A DNA stretch of 64,000 nucleotides from Nipponacmea schrenckii (lineage: Eukaryota > Mollusca > Gastropoda > Lottiidae), in NCBI GenBank assembly GCA_030562195.1, contig CM060201.1, positions 33,152,067 to 33,216,066 on the forward strand, in the 5' to 3' direction. Within the stretch, counting starts at the first letter, position 1. Every line of letters starts with the position of its first letter. The notes under the pieces were generated by a model. The model searched no databases, had not been told where the DNA came from, and worked only from the letters and a program-made list of their open reading frames with translations. The position numbers were made by a program, and so were the translations under genes. Shown one piece after another: positions 11,360-24,076 of this stretch.

Positions 11360-13020
11360 CAGATCTTTTAATCTGGAAAATCTTAGAAAAGCGACTGGTT
11401 TTATTTCTTCAATTTGAAACACGGATTTTGTACAGTAAGGTGGAAATACTGTAAACGATAACTCTATTCTGTGTAATCTCCTTGTTACTTGTTAATGAAA
11501 TAATCAAATCTTTGTTAAAATGTCCGCTGTTTGAAAGTGAAATTCGTATATTTTGAAATATAAAATTGAACAATAAACAAATTTCACATTCAATACGTAT
11601 TGGAAAGAAGCAGAAAGAACAATATGGGTTAATTCATAAACGACTAAGACTTTCATATGACAGAACTTCGCGTGAACTGAATTATGATAATGGTTTGGTT
11701 GCTGAGTTGGAGCCCGAATTAATAGAATATGAAAAGCCTGAAAAAAAAGGTTTGGAGCTATTCTCCGCTCAAAATCTTTGGACTCTTATGATTGGTAGGG
11801 GTTTACTAGGTATTTCCTGAACCTTGAGAAGAGGAAACTGGATAACACTTCTATTAGAGAAATAAATTCAGACGTTGGGGATCTTAAATCTGACTCCTTG
11901 ATATTTTGGAAGAAACTAGGTTTTCAATTCTTAGCTCTACTCGTGTCATGATTCGTTGCAGAGCGACCCAGATGTGCTACAACCAAACGTTCGAAATGTT
12001 CTGTCTGATGAAGATCGAAATGCGTGCGATGAAGAAATTTCGAAAGATGAGTTATTTAATTCCAGTGGAATTTTATTTATCCTTTAGGGCCTTGTAAGGT
12101 GGCATTTATTACAAAGTGATACAACGTGTGCTAAGGAACTGTCCCCAAGTATGAAAATGGGTATGATCTCAATATTCTATAAGAATAAAGGTGACCGCAC
12201 TGATCTTAAAAAACTACAGACCCATCAGTTTATTAAATTTGGACTACGAAATATTTTCTAGATGTCTTGTATTGCGCTTAAAATCTGTCATATCATCTGT
12301 AGTTTCGTCAGATCAGACATCTTGTATCCCAGGTGGAGATATATCATTCAATATAAGCGTCATTAGAGACATTATTGATTATGTTGATGTTACAGATTTC
12401 ACTTTACTTGTTGAAAATCGATTCCCTAAAAACTCTTGACAGAGTTTCACATTCTTACCTATTTAATGTGTTGAAATTAATGCGATTTGGCTCACATTTT
12501 ACTAATTCTGTCAGAAAGCTTTATATAAGGTAAATGGACACATTCCCAGTGAGATCAGTGCGACAAGGCTGTCGCTGTAGCAGCACTGTTGTAGGTGCTT
12601 GCATTTGAATGCGTTTTAAATATTGACATACACGGCATTCCCATTCCGTTTTCTGACAGAACATCAGGTATTTACCAACACGCTGATGATGCAACATTGA
12701 TGTTAAATAATCTTAATTCTGTGAATGTCTTTGAGTCTATTGACCAATACTGTAAGCAAAGATCAATATTGACAAGTCACAGTTACTTGTTGCTGGTACT
12801 GCTAAGTGTGTTCATACTGATTTAGATCTTCCATTACAAATACTATATGATGTTTTTTTAATTCTAGGAGTTTATTTGGGACCGAACCCATCTGTATGCG
12901 AGAATTGGAATGGAAAATTAGACAAGTTTCAAAAAGTTATTAATTTGTGGCAAAGTGTTATAGTTAACACTCTTTGCTTGTCGATGTTGTGGTATATACT
13001 ATAATATATTATTGCATTTG
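11360..13020 (+). mobile_element. Degenerate L1/Tx1-like LINE in intron 3 of copy 2
   Basis: Several short plus-strand ORFs in different frames together show a LINE reverse transcriptase. In order they carry an SMKMGMISIFYKNKGDR stretch, NYRPISLLN, a QTSCIPG motif, a region with VRQGC, a QHADDA motif matching the (Y/F)xDD active-site block, and LGVYLGPN followed by an LWY motif. Order and wording fit the L1/Tx1 group. Stops and frameshifts throughout mean it is inactive. Flanking similarity to copy 1 stops near 11356 and resumes at about 13025, giving approximate borders. No target duplication or tail was identified. Confidence 0.8.
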
Positions 13021-14964
13021 AGCAAATGTGCAGATGTTTTAATCCTGTTTATTACATTTGATCCGTCAAATCAAGATATATTCAAAAAATTGGATTCTCA
13101 AAGATAAAGCGGACCAAACAAGCCGATGTTATTATATTGATCTATTGTATTACAGTTTGTATTGGAATGGGCCAGGTGAAGAACAGATAAGCAGATATTT
13201 TATAAATTCTAATATAAACGAGGTTGTTGTTCAGAGGTTCAATGGCCACCAATTGTTTCCTGTAGCTGTTCACCGTAAGTATATACTAGTATTCAAAGAA
13301 ACAACTATATTTCTTTCCGCATTGTTTCAGTGACTTAACAATAAAATAGTAAGACAATTCCGTTAGTCAAAATTTCTTCCAAAATATGAAGGTCGGTGTT
13401 GTCGGTATAATTCCGCTAAACAGAGTCTTCTTAGAGTACTTTAAAATTTCACTCAACCAAAAGTCTCATCCAAATCATGACAAATCAGTGACTCATAGTG
13501 GATCATACCAATTTTCGTAGAATTTGAATCTGAAATGAATGTTTGGCATCTATTATTGAATCTAAAATTAGCTATTGAACAAAACACAATTAACATTATT
13601 GATAAGTATGGTCTCTGCAACATTGTTACTCTCTATATTTTGGAAGAAATTATTTTGGATGTACATAACAATCCTCGGGTTAAACTGCATCTCTGAATCA
13701 AGTGAATATTTCAAATATTCAAGATGATTTTTTAATATTGTTGCTCTTTTTTTTAGAAGAAAGGATTTACTGGGATGATTTTTCTACGAACTATTTTAGC
13801 ACCAATATGAACCAACAGAACAGACAATCCTGGATTTCTAGTGATATTAAAATAAATGTTTTAATAGATGGAATTATGTATTATTCGTATCAAAGGTAGA
13901 TATATAGACCAATTGTATACGGGATCCAAACCAGTAAATAATAATTCAAGGACAATTTAGAGATCATACTTAAAGTCGGTTATATTTGATATCTGACGCC
14001 CAATTGGCCTTAAATTTGACCCAAATCAAGTTATTTCCTCCATAAAAGAGGAGAATAGAGAATAAACATCATTTTAATGTTCTGAATGTACCAAGACTCG
14101 TCACACTGAGTCAGGCGATGTCTTCCTTTCTCCGACATGCTCCGACATCTCCGACACTCCGATTCAGTCTTGATATATGCGAATTGAAAAACACGTGTTC
14201 TTGGTGATGTCTGCAATGAAAAGTCAGAATGTTCTTATTATGTATTATGAAACGAAACGATAAATATATTTTTTTACAACATGAAATTGTGTAATCATAT
14301 TCATTGTTTGCTTTAAGAAAGATGTTCGTTTACTTAAAATCGAAAAATACCTCAAAGGTGAACCTTTCGTTTATTATTTCAGAAATATTTCTTCTCAATT
14401 GATAAACACAATAACTCCATTGAAACCTTATTATTCTTGTCCTGCCAAAATTACTGGTAAATTGGTTGTTATTCCTGCATCATATCAGTCGACTATACAG
14501 GATGTGGGCAAAGATAGTTTCAAGCGAAAAGACGAAAATACTGTTGTAGAAGATGATGATGTAGAAGATGAAGTTGTAGAAGATGGTGTTGTAGAAGATG
14601 ATGTTGTAGAAGATGTTAAAACTGGTGTCTGGTCAACAGTCGGTTAGGATGTGGATTTTCATTACTCATTGTAGTAATAATCTGTTTCAAATTTGCGAGA
14701 ATTGTCAGGAGAAATCTAATTAGGCAACTTAATAATGATAACACTATAGAAAATATATACGATCTACCTATGAATATTAACAATGCCGACCATGCTCTAA
14801 ATGAATATTCAAGCAATAATCTAGGTTCTAATTCAAATTATCTTGAAGTTCGTTTTTAAAGCTATACAACTACCTAACATATTTGACTTTGGTTATTAAA
14901 CTATCAGATCAAAAACTCAGATCAGAGGTTAATACCATGGTGATGGACCTTGTATTCTCTTCTA

Positions 14965-16575
14965 CATTTACTTTACAAGGTGATCGTGTATATTTACTCG
15001 AGAAGTGAATCTTGTTTATTTACTCGAGAAGTGGATCTTGTATATTTACTATAGAAGTGTATCTTGTATATTGACTCTAGATTGTATCTTGTATATTTAC
15101 TCTAGATTGTATCTTGTATATTTACTCTAGAAGTATATCTTGTATATTTACTCTAGAAGTGTATCTTTTATATTGACTCTAGAATTGGATCTTGTATATT
15201 TACTCTAGAAGTGGATCTTGTATATTTACTCTAGAAGTGGATCTTGTATATTTACTCTAGAAGTATATCTTGTATATTTACTCGAGAAGTGTATCTTGTA
15301 TTTTTAATCAAGATGTGGATCTTGTATATTTACTCTAGAAGTGTACCTTGTTTATTTACTCTAGAAGTGGATCTTGTATATTTACTCTAGAAGTGGATCT
15401 TGTATATTTACTCTAGAAGTATATCTTGTATATTTACTCTAGAAGTGTATCTTGTATATTTACTCTAGAAGTGTATCTTGTATATTGGCTCTAGAATTGG
15501 ATCTTGTATATTTACTCTAGAAGTGGATCTTGTATGTTTACTCTAGAAGTATATCTTGTATATTGACTCTAGAAGTGGATCTTGTATATTTACTCTTGAA
15601 GTGTATCTTGTTTTTTTACTCTAGAAGTGTATCTTGTTTTTTTACTCTAGAAGTGGATCTTGTTTATTTACTCTAGAAGTGGATCTTGTATCTTTACTCT
15701 AGAAGTGAATTTTGTTTATTTACTCTACAAGTGGATCGTGTATATTGACTCTACAAGTGGATCTTGTTTATTGACTCTAGAAGTGGATCTTGTATATTTA
15801 CTCTAGAAGTAGATCTTGTATATTTACTCTAGAAGTATATCTTGTATATTTACTCTAGAAGTGTATCTTGTATATTTACTCTAGAAGTGTATCTTGTATC
15901 TTTATTCTAGAAGTGTATCTTGTATATTTACTCTAGAAGTGTATCTTGTATATTTACTCTAGAAGTGTATCTTGTATATTTACTCTAGAAGTGGATCTTG
16001 TATATTTACTCTAGAAGTGGATCTTGTATATTTACTCTAGAAGTGTATCTTGTATATTTACTCTAGAAGTGTATCTGTATATTTACTCTAGAAGTGGATC
16101 TTGTATACTTTACTCTAGAAGTGATCTTGTATATTGACTCTTGAAGTGGATCTTGTATATTTACTCTAGTAGTGTATCTTGTATATTTACTCTATAAGTG
16201 TATCTTGTATATTTACTCTAGAAGTGTACCTTGTATATTTACTCTAGAAGTGTACCTTGTATATTTACTCTAGAAGTGTACCTTGTATATTTACTCTAGA
16301 AGTGTACTTGTATATTACTTAAATACTTATTTACTCAAGATTACTTGTATATTTACTCTAGAAGTGTACCTTGTTTATTTACTCTAGAAGTGGATCTTGT
16401 ATATTTACTCTAGAAGTGTATCTTGTATATTTACTCTAGAAGTGTACCTTGTATATTTACTCTAGAAGTGTATCTTGTATCTTGCTGCTAGAAGTGTACC
16501 TTGTTATTTACCTATAAGTGTATCTTGTATATTTACTCTAGAAGTGTACCTTGTATATTTACTTTAGAATTGGTG
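14965..16575. repeat. 26-bp minisatellite, about 60 copies, downstream of copy 2
   Basis: A 26-base unit (ATCTTGTATATTTACTCTAG followed by AAGTGG) repeats head to tail over 1.6 kb, with scattered substitutions and a few shortened units (near 16310-16350). CTAGA sits in most units. The array starts about 100 bases after the stop of copy 2, in what should be its 3' UTR. Copy 1 has only isolated related phrases at the same place. No coding function is suggested. Confidence 0.93.
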
Positions 16576-16599
16576 TAGGCTTTAAATACGACACTCCTT

Positions 16600-16985
16600 G
16601 ACTAATGTTTATAACAATCTGGACTTTGTCTCACTCGAATTATTTCAAATTCCATAAAGAATAACATCATGGTGGGCGTTCCGTCCATTACTTTACAACT
16701 TAGCTTAGACCACAAGAACTCACTTACAGAACACACTCCACCCTTATTGACGGAGGTCAATAACACAATACTTCTAAAATGCTTATTTCGGGTGCTAGAA
16801 CTACATGTACCACTCTGCTGCTGGCACAAGTGTATAGTACAGTGAATACTTTGTTCATATAACCATATTTAGAATAAATGTCCATCACATACAGAGGGTC
16901 AGCATTATCAACACCTAAATTTATGAATGCGTAATCATCAGACAGTTTGAACTCCATCAATGGCGGCGAAATAGGTACACAATAC
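16600..16985 (-). mobile_element. BEL/Pao retrotransposon integrase fragment
   Basis: On the minus strand the reading frame shows FKLSDDYAFINLGVDNADPL followed by YVMDIYSK and LYTCASSRVVHV. This is the start of a BEL/Pao integrase core, where F-x-x-x-GVD-x-A-GPLYVK and YTCASSRAVH are the usual landmarks. The frame breaks near 16757, and the adjoining frame to about 16602 continues with weaker similarity. Only a few hundred bases remain, with no LTRs, so it is a relic. Confidence 0.75.
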
Positions 16986-19570
16986 GACTTTCCTTTCCTG
17001 TGTTAACTCAACTCGAGTTTTAATTGTTTCATTTTGTTTCATTTTTCATCTTAATGACACTTATCAATAACTAAGTTGGTGAAATGGTGATTTTCTAGTA
17101 AAAAGATTGTAAACTTGGCAGGTACAGTAACATTAGCATGATCTATTCTTCTGAAACATCTCAGTATGTGATCTTCATATTTCAAATTCAGAGAAATCTT
17201 TTGTTGTTCAAAATTAGAATCATGTTAACATTTCTGCACATTAAAGGTTTGTACCATAAATTCCTAGCCTCATTCATTTCTGCCCTTGAAATTTTCGTTT
17301 CGTCCCCACCATTGACTCTACATCTTCTTATCTAAGAACATATTCTGTAAATCTATTAAAAATGTTAATAATGCTGTAATCTGCAAGCTTTATTATAGTG
17401 CGTTCAGACGACTAACGTTAAGGCAGATTAACTCCAAACCGTTCTTCCGAGCCCGGTTTTATGGTTTTTATGCATTAACTGCTATCTAAATCAAACGCTT
17501 ACAACTGAGCATGGACAGAATTGAAAGATTTCGAAGACAAAAACGTCAAGAAAGACTTGTTTTAATCTGCTATTTAACGATGTTAGCAGCAGTTCTAAAC
17601 AGCTCGAGTTCGAGTAACACTATAGGCCTTGAAATACTAGTATAAAGGTGAAAAGTCGAGAGAAAAAAAAAAACAGAGGATCAAAGGAAAGGTCCCAGCA
17701 AGGGAAGAAAACTTTTTTTTTCCTCTCGGGGCGAGAAGCCGAGAATAATAGTGGCCACAGCTATATTCCGTGAAGAGTAGGCACAAGTAATGGAAAATTG
17801 ATAAATATTTTATCACCTTAACTTGTATTCTATCAAAAGTTACAAAGTTACTGTCAATCTTATTTTATTTTCTAGATTCTGGTTATACCGTATTTACCTG
17901 TATTTTATTTGAAGCGTAAATTGTTTCTTTTGATTTCAGTAATTTCAGAATCATTTTCTGTGAATAATTAACATAGTAATTTGAAATAACAATTCCTAAA
18001 TATTATTGAGAATTGGAAATCTTTTCGTCCCCACTCTCCCCTGCTACAAAATTCTAAAGCTGAAAAAGATAGATTTTGTCTTCAATAGAGAATTTTTAAG
18101 ATTTTTAAATGGCATTTAGCAATTATAGGTACAATATACAGATACAGCTATATGGAACAACAGTTGTTTATTTAGTCTCTTATCAATACCCCCCTCGTTA
18201 TAACTGCACATTTACTGCCCCCCTCCCCTTCCTACAAGTAATGTGACCATCCCCTGACAAATGCGCCCCCCCCCCTTCCTTGGCATATAGGGGTGGTTAC
18301 GGGCCTTTGAAGCACCTGTTTGGTGTGATCTCGTTCCATATTCGCGGACGGGAGTAAGTCTTAAGATACCAGTCAAAAATCAAGCTTGGAGAATCACCTT
18401 CGACCTACATCACAAGGTTTAGGCAGTAAAAAAGACGATAAGCTTCGGTCAGTCAGTTCAGGATTCCGTTCGGAAACATCGACCACACAGGTTGCCCATA
18501 AAGCCTCTTGCATTACCTCTTGTATATGGGGGAGGGTGCGTCAACAATCTGTGAGACAGTTTATCATTTTCTAAGGGAGGATGATTATCTGAGTAGCTCA
18601 ACAGAAGATCGCCCTGCTCCTCGGCGGGTGTGGCGATCATTGATAGATTGTAAGAAAAAGAATAAGATACAAAAGAAGAACCACAACAGAAGAACTATCG
18701 ATGAAGAACATAGTACCAAGAAAATATTGGAAAGGTCTCTCCTTACTCAACGTCTGCGATATGGATATTTGTTCTTTTTTCTTTTACCCGAAGCGGACAC
18801 CATCCATACCTAGTAGAATTATAATCATTACAAAATGGCGAGTATATATATATACTGCTATATACAGCAATAAAAATAAGATCAATTATGTATCCTTCCC
18901 CTAGTATAGTGTTTATCTTACAGAGTGAGTATTCGAAAGTCTCGAAGAATTAACGAAAGTGTGGGTAAGTTTTTTGGTATGGAATTTATAAGATAAATTT
19001 ACCCCTATATTGTTAATCCTATAGTCTCGTATTACCTTTTATAACACAATACTACTGTTTACAAGTTCAGAACGCGAGTTTGGAAAAACGATATGACACA
19101 TTAGCACTGGTTCATAACTATGCAAATAAGGTAAAATGTAAATAAAGTATTCATGCGCCACTCTCCCATACCAACAATGGCGTCGTTTCTTGTTGGTGAC
19201 TCGGTTAAAATTGAGGGTAGAGCATGCCATTTCCAATCGTGAACGTAATATCCATGTGAAATAAAAAAAAATTACTGTTTATTATCCAAATCTTTTTAAA
19301 AGTCGTTTAAATCTTAGATCATTTTATCGTAAAAGGAGTCATTCGCAACCTGTAATGTAATACTGCTTAAATTGAACCCTGATAGTCTGTACATGTGGTC
19401 ATTGATCTCAGGAACATAACTTTGTCAATCTAATTCGCGTGTACATGTTTATTTTTTAAAATGTTGTACACGGGGATATTGTGTGTTGGAACATTTGATT
19501 CATCGACCGGTTTTGGTTCAATATTTTTGTCGAATCGTAGATCTTAACCCCGTGGGTACGACCCTGAAGA
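16986..19570. other. Gene-free stretch with low-complexity tracts
   Basis: No convincing gene was found. The stretch holds a poly-A tract near 17666, a C-rich tract near 18268-18278, and a segment at 18300-18960 with a relatively higher GC content, a basic short ORF and a late AATAAAAATAAG. That segment could be part of an LTR or a SINE, but matching ends were not found. Confidence 0.4.
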
Positions 19571-19833
19571 TAATCTTTAAGTAACATTTAGAAGTAGATA
19601 GAACATTAAAACAAGAACACTAAATGAGAAGTGCTTATCTGACAGTGTGCCTAAAGTACTGTGTCTAAATGAGGTACGACAAGAGGACACTTGTTGAAAC
19701 GTCGCAAAATAAATAAACTCAGTAATTGTTATTCCATAAAACTTAGTTATTATTATCATACTACCAATTACTAAATGCCATATAAAGAATAAAAGAGGTA
19801 TGCTTAACAAAGTGTGCCTAAATGACTGCTTAC

Positions 19834-20008
19834 CATTATATACCACTCCTTCCGTCCATAAGAGTTTTCTTGTTTTTAAAGACCCTGCAAGATGTTTTTC
19901 TCCAGAATATTTGACCCATGAATAACCAGGAAAAGGACCTTGAATAGAGGATTCTTGAATATCTAAACCAAAGTAAGTGTTACGAATTTGAGCAATTATC
20001 ATTGACAT
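19834..20008 (-). CDS. Possible first coding exon of an unrecognised gene
   Basis: The minus strand has an ATG at 20006-20008 and 58 open codons to a good donor (AATG|GTAAGC at 19833). The encoded segment contains SSIQGPFPGYSWVKYSGEKH and LLWTEGVVYNG, which read like real protein rather than noise. Just upstream on the same strand (about 20014-20110) another open stretch reads IEELRKRGIEEQTLGKGFKV and ends in a stop only a few bases before this ATG. The two could be parts of one frameshifted gene. No next exon was found. If real, it is divergent from the F-box gene starting at 20521. Family unknown. Confidence 0.35.
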
Positions 20009-20520
20009 CTTATTCTATAACTTTAAAACCTTTTCCTAAAGTTTGTTCTTCTATTCCTCTTTTTCGTAGTTCTTCAATTTTCAGTGATTCTTTTAATTTG
20101 ACTATTCTTTATTCTTATCCCTGCTTTGACAACAGACCCAAGAGCTTTCGCTTCAGAAGAAATAAGTGATTTATTTATTGTTTGATATAAAAATAGTTAC
20201 TTTAGGAATTAGAGAAGTAAATGCTGACAAAAAATCATCTCTTGAAGAATTCTAACGATACCTCTATGTCTTAAATCAAGTCACTAAACATAAAAAATTA
20301 AAAATGTATAAAATTGTCTTGTTTAATAACGTTTCGGCTTTATGCCTTCGTCAGAAACACTCAAAGTAGTCCATGATCACATTTTTCTCGTCCTTCTATT
20401 TCCAAATTTTAGTTTAGAATCTTAAAAAATAAGACCAAAATGATGATGGCAACTCCAGGATACAATACGTCATGACCCTACTATTCGACGTCATAATAAT
20501 TAAAACTACTGAAAGTGAAA

Positions 20521-23500
20521 ATGGAGCAAGAGTTGAACATGGAAGAGGCAATCGGAATTACAGATAAATGGTTTCTAGCCCGAGATGAAACAGATTTTGA
20601 TGATAGTGGAGACATATTTGATCTTCAATCACAGTCAATAGCTTGTACGACTGAATCTCAAAATGGCGAGGGCGCAACTTTAAAAGGAGGAACGGACTCT
20701 AGTGTGAATCTTAATGCAAATGAAAATGCAGATGATCTTGCTACCAAACCAAGAAAACACAGACAGAAAAAATATATATCGGATTGGAGTCATCTTCCCT
20801 ATGGAATAGTTTTGGAAATTTTTAAATTCCTGAATGATAACGACAAGATATCCTTAGCGCAATCTTGTAAAACATTTTACTCAGTTTTTCATTCTCCAGT
20901 GTTATGGCGGCGGAAGTACATTCTATTTTCTGGGGTCCGATCTATGGAAACTGCCTCAAGGTCGAGCGTGTTCATCAAAAACTTTGGAAGGTATATTAAA
21001 CACCTGGAGATTGAGTGCGGCCATCCGACATTACACAGTGCTCGACCCATGTCCATGGCGGTAGAGATGTTCTTCAACCAGTTGTCTAGAATTCGTGGAA
21101 TCAAAATCATCTCCTTTAAAATGGATTACATGGATTTTTATCATGGATGGCGGTTTTTCGAGCAGTCAAGGTCCAGAATAATAGGAGCTTTGTGTATGTT
21201 TTTAAGAAAACAGAGACATCTTCAATGTTTGGATGTTTCTGGAGCTCAAATCGATGTCCCTGATGGAAACAAAGTTTTGAAAGCTTTAGCAGCTTGTTAT
21301 GCCCACAACACAATAAAAACTCTTCAAATGAAAGATTTCTTTGAATTGAGATACAACGCAACCATTAATTCCTGTTTCTTGTCAACATTAAGAAAATTCA
21401 CAGCTTTGAAGGAAATATACATGAACTTTATCTATTTGAATCCCTCTATTTTGGAAATATTAGGGAAAAAGCTAGGTTCCTGTTTAGAACTAATACGGCT
21501 TGTCGTGGACTCGTCCGAATCACAAATACGGACAGTTACTGCTTCAGATTGGGCCAATATACGAGAAAAATGTCCGAAATTGAAAGTAGTGTTCCATTTT
21601 TTGGGTATGTTGTCGTATAATGAATATACCAGTGCGTTGTGTCCAGGAATTCCATTGGTTGAATGTGATATACTCAGCTGGGAAGGTTACCCAAACGACC
21701 TTGAACCCGACATAGAACGTATGTCAGATATAGTGAGACATGTTGCCAACAAATTTCACAAATCTCTACGTAAGTGTGATAAATATTTTTATGCCAACCT
21801 ATTCTACGGTACGATAGAAATGTCACTGCTTAAAACAGTTCACAATACGTCAATTGTAGAGCAATATATAAATACCACTGTTAAAGTAGAGCACAATACA
21901 TCAATTGTAGAGCAATATATAAATACCACTGTTAAAATAGAGCACAATACATCAATTGAAGAGCAATATTGAAATGTCACTGCTTAAAATAGTGCACAAT
22001 ACATCAATTGTAGAGCAACATAGAAATACCACTGTTAAAATAGTGCTCAATACATCAATGGTAGAGCAATATAGAAATACCACTGTTAAAATAGAGCACA
22101 ATATATCAATTGCAGAGCAATATAGAAATACCACTGTTAAAATAGTGCACAATACATCAATTGTAGAGCAATGTAGAAATACCACTGCTAAAATAGTGAT
22201 CGGTACATCAATTGTAGAGTAATATAGAAATACCACTGTTAAAATAGTGCTCAGTACATCAATTGTAGAGTAATATAGAAATACCACTGTTAAAATAGTG
22301 ATCGGTACATCAATTGTAGAGTGATATAGAAATACCACTGCTAAAATAGAGCACAATATATCAATTGTAGAGCAATGTAGAAATACCACTGTTAAAATAG
22401 TGCTCAATACATCAATTGTAGAGTGATATAGAAATATCCCCGTTATAATAGTGCTCAATACATCAATTGTGGAGCAATGTAGAAATACCACTGCTAAAAT
22501 AGTGATCGGTACATCAATTGTAGAGTAATATAGAAATACCACTGTTAAAATAGTGCTCAGTACATCAATTGTAGAGTAATATAGAAATACCACTGTTAAA
22601 ATAGTGATCGGTACATCAATTGTAGAGTAATATAGAAATACCACTGTTAAAATAGTGATCGGTACATCAGTTGTAGATTAATATAGAAATACCACTGCTA
22701 AAATAGAGCACAATATATCAATTGTAGAGCAATGTAGAAATACCACTGTTAAAATAGTGCTCAATACATCAATTGTAGAGTAATATAGAAATACCACTGT
22801 TAAAATAGTGATCGGTACATCAATGGTAGAGCAATATAGAAATACCACTGTTAAAATAGAGCACAATATATCAATGGTACAGCAATATAGAAATACCACT
22901 GTTAAAATAGAGCACAATATATCAATTGCAGAGCAATATAGAAATACCACTGTTAAAATAGTGCTCAATACATCAATGGTAGAGCAATATAGAAATACCA
23001 CTGTTAAAATAGAGCACAATATATCAATTGCAGAGCAATATAGAAATACCACTGTTAAAATAGTGCTCAATACATCAATGGTAGAGCAATATAGAAATAC
23101 CACTGTTAAAATAGAGCACAATATATCAATTGCAGAGCAATATAGAAATACCACTGTTAAAATAGTGCACAATATATCAATTATAGAGCAATGTAGAAAT
23201 ACCACTGTTAAAATAGTGCTCAATACATCAATTGTAGAGTAATATAGAAATACCACTGTTAAAATAGTGATCGGTACATCAATTGTAGAGTAATATAGAA
23301 ATACCACTGCTAAAATAGTGATCGGTACATCAATTGTAGAGTAATATAGAAATACCACTGCTAAAATAGTGATCGGTACATATGGGAATTACCTCGATGA
23401 TGTTGATAATTAAATGTTTTGGTGTTTTATTTCAGTTCGATTTCGGTTGTCCATCGACCATTCTTCCAGCTTCAGCCTCGATCAACCGATGATTCTGTTG

Positions 23501-24076
23501 TTACAGAAATGCTGTAATTTAACAGAGTTTACTGTTAATGCTACTCTGTCTTTAGAAACAGTGGATATTCTCTGTAAAATAGCAGCCGCCAGGAAACCAA
23601 AACGTAAGTTGGTTACGACGGTTTCTCTCGTCTTTCATATCTTGCAGCTGGAATAATCTGAGAACTCATCAACTAATGCTTATAATTGATATACATGTAG
23701 TACCTGGGACAATCTTGTTAAACGCCAGATTCAGTCGTCCCAAGAGAACGACGACTTGAAAACCACAGATGCCGAAATAGTTGCTAGTGTTCTAGACCAA
23801 TTTTCTAGAAAAATTAAGTTTGTCATCGACCTTAGTGGCCATCTTGTCGATAATCAAAAGAGGACAATTTTTAATATATATTCGTTATTTTTTTTTTATA
23901 GTACATGTATAATTTTATTTTCTTTTTTAGTACTGGAGCATTTGGAACTCCGAGTTCGAGGCCTATCAGCGGAAGATAACTCTCGTTTGATTCAGCTTAC
24001 TCAGATGTACATGAAGGAGATTCGCAACCGTCAAATGGAAGTTGAATTGGTGCCTGATCCGTTTTTAAGAGAATAA
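20521..24076 (+). CDS. FBXO39-like F-box protein, paralogue A
   Basis: Exons 20521-21769, 23436-23603 and 23931-24076, joined in phases 1 and 1, give 520 residues. The ATG at 20521 is the first in-frame methionine. Residues 1-85 are acidic and low in complexity. The F-box is at about 88-132 (LPYGIVLEIFKFL ... SPVLWRRKY). The rest matches the FBXO39 pattern of irregular leucine-rich repeats, including FGRYIKHLEIECGHP and LKTLQMKDFF-like strands. F-box proteins bind Skp1 and bring substrates to SCF ubiquitin ligases; the substrate here is unknown. Exon borders 1/2 and 2/3 coincide with borders 3/4 and 4/5 of paralogue B, so A lacks B's first two introns. Intron 1 is filled by a 51-bp minisatellite. 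A short open stretch at 23756-23880 in intron 2 is unexplained. Confidence 0.87.
21810..23385. repeat. 51-bp minisatellite in intron 1 of the F-box gene A
   Basis: A 51-base unit (containing AATACCACTGTTAAAATAGT and TACATCAATTGTAGAG) repeats about 31 times, starting within 50 bases of the splice donor and ending just before the next exon. Because 51 is a multiple of three, long open frames appear on both strands; the 226- and 230-residue minus-strand frames are artefacts of this. If the intron were retained, exon 1 would run in frame into the repeat up to a stop at 21970. Confidence 0.95.

Larger units (their letters stand above)
9303..14859 (+). pseudogene. LDL-receptor class B-like membrane protein, tandem copy 2 (disrupted)
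   Basis: Exons correspond one to one with copy 1: 9303-9378, 9628-9864, 11060-11273, 13156-13274, 13521-13610, 13757-13895 and 14383-14859. Exon 3 is intact here and shows the blade interrupted in copy 1 (LGIDIYDNEV joined to LYWNG). There are two lesions. A TAA codon at 9852-9854 in exon 2 replaces a leucine codon of copy 1. A 7-base deletion near 14645 in the last exon creates TAG and shifts the frame; beyond it the membrane helix (FSLLIVVIICF) and tail are still recognisable in another frame, to a stop at 14857-14859. Intron 2 holds a TTAA element and intron 3 a LINE. It is probably a young pseudogene, but exon similarity is very high and assembly error at either site cannot be excluded. 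Confidence 0.75.

Noticed and set aside
16757..16960. Host gene for a 67-residue protein
   Set aside because: The sequence matches the start of a BEL/Pao integrase and is truncated.
18300..18960. Possible solo LTR or retroposon
   Set aside because: Higher GC and a basic ORF are suggestive, but no paired ends or tail were found.
21952..23358. Minus-strand ORFs of 226-230 residues and matching plus-strand ORFs
   Set aside because: They are translations of the 51-bp tandem repeat, whose period is a multiple of three; they lie wholly in an intron.
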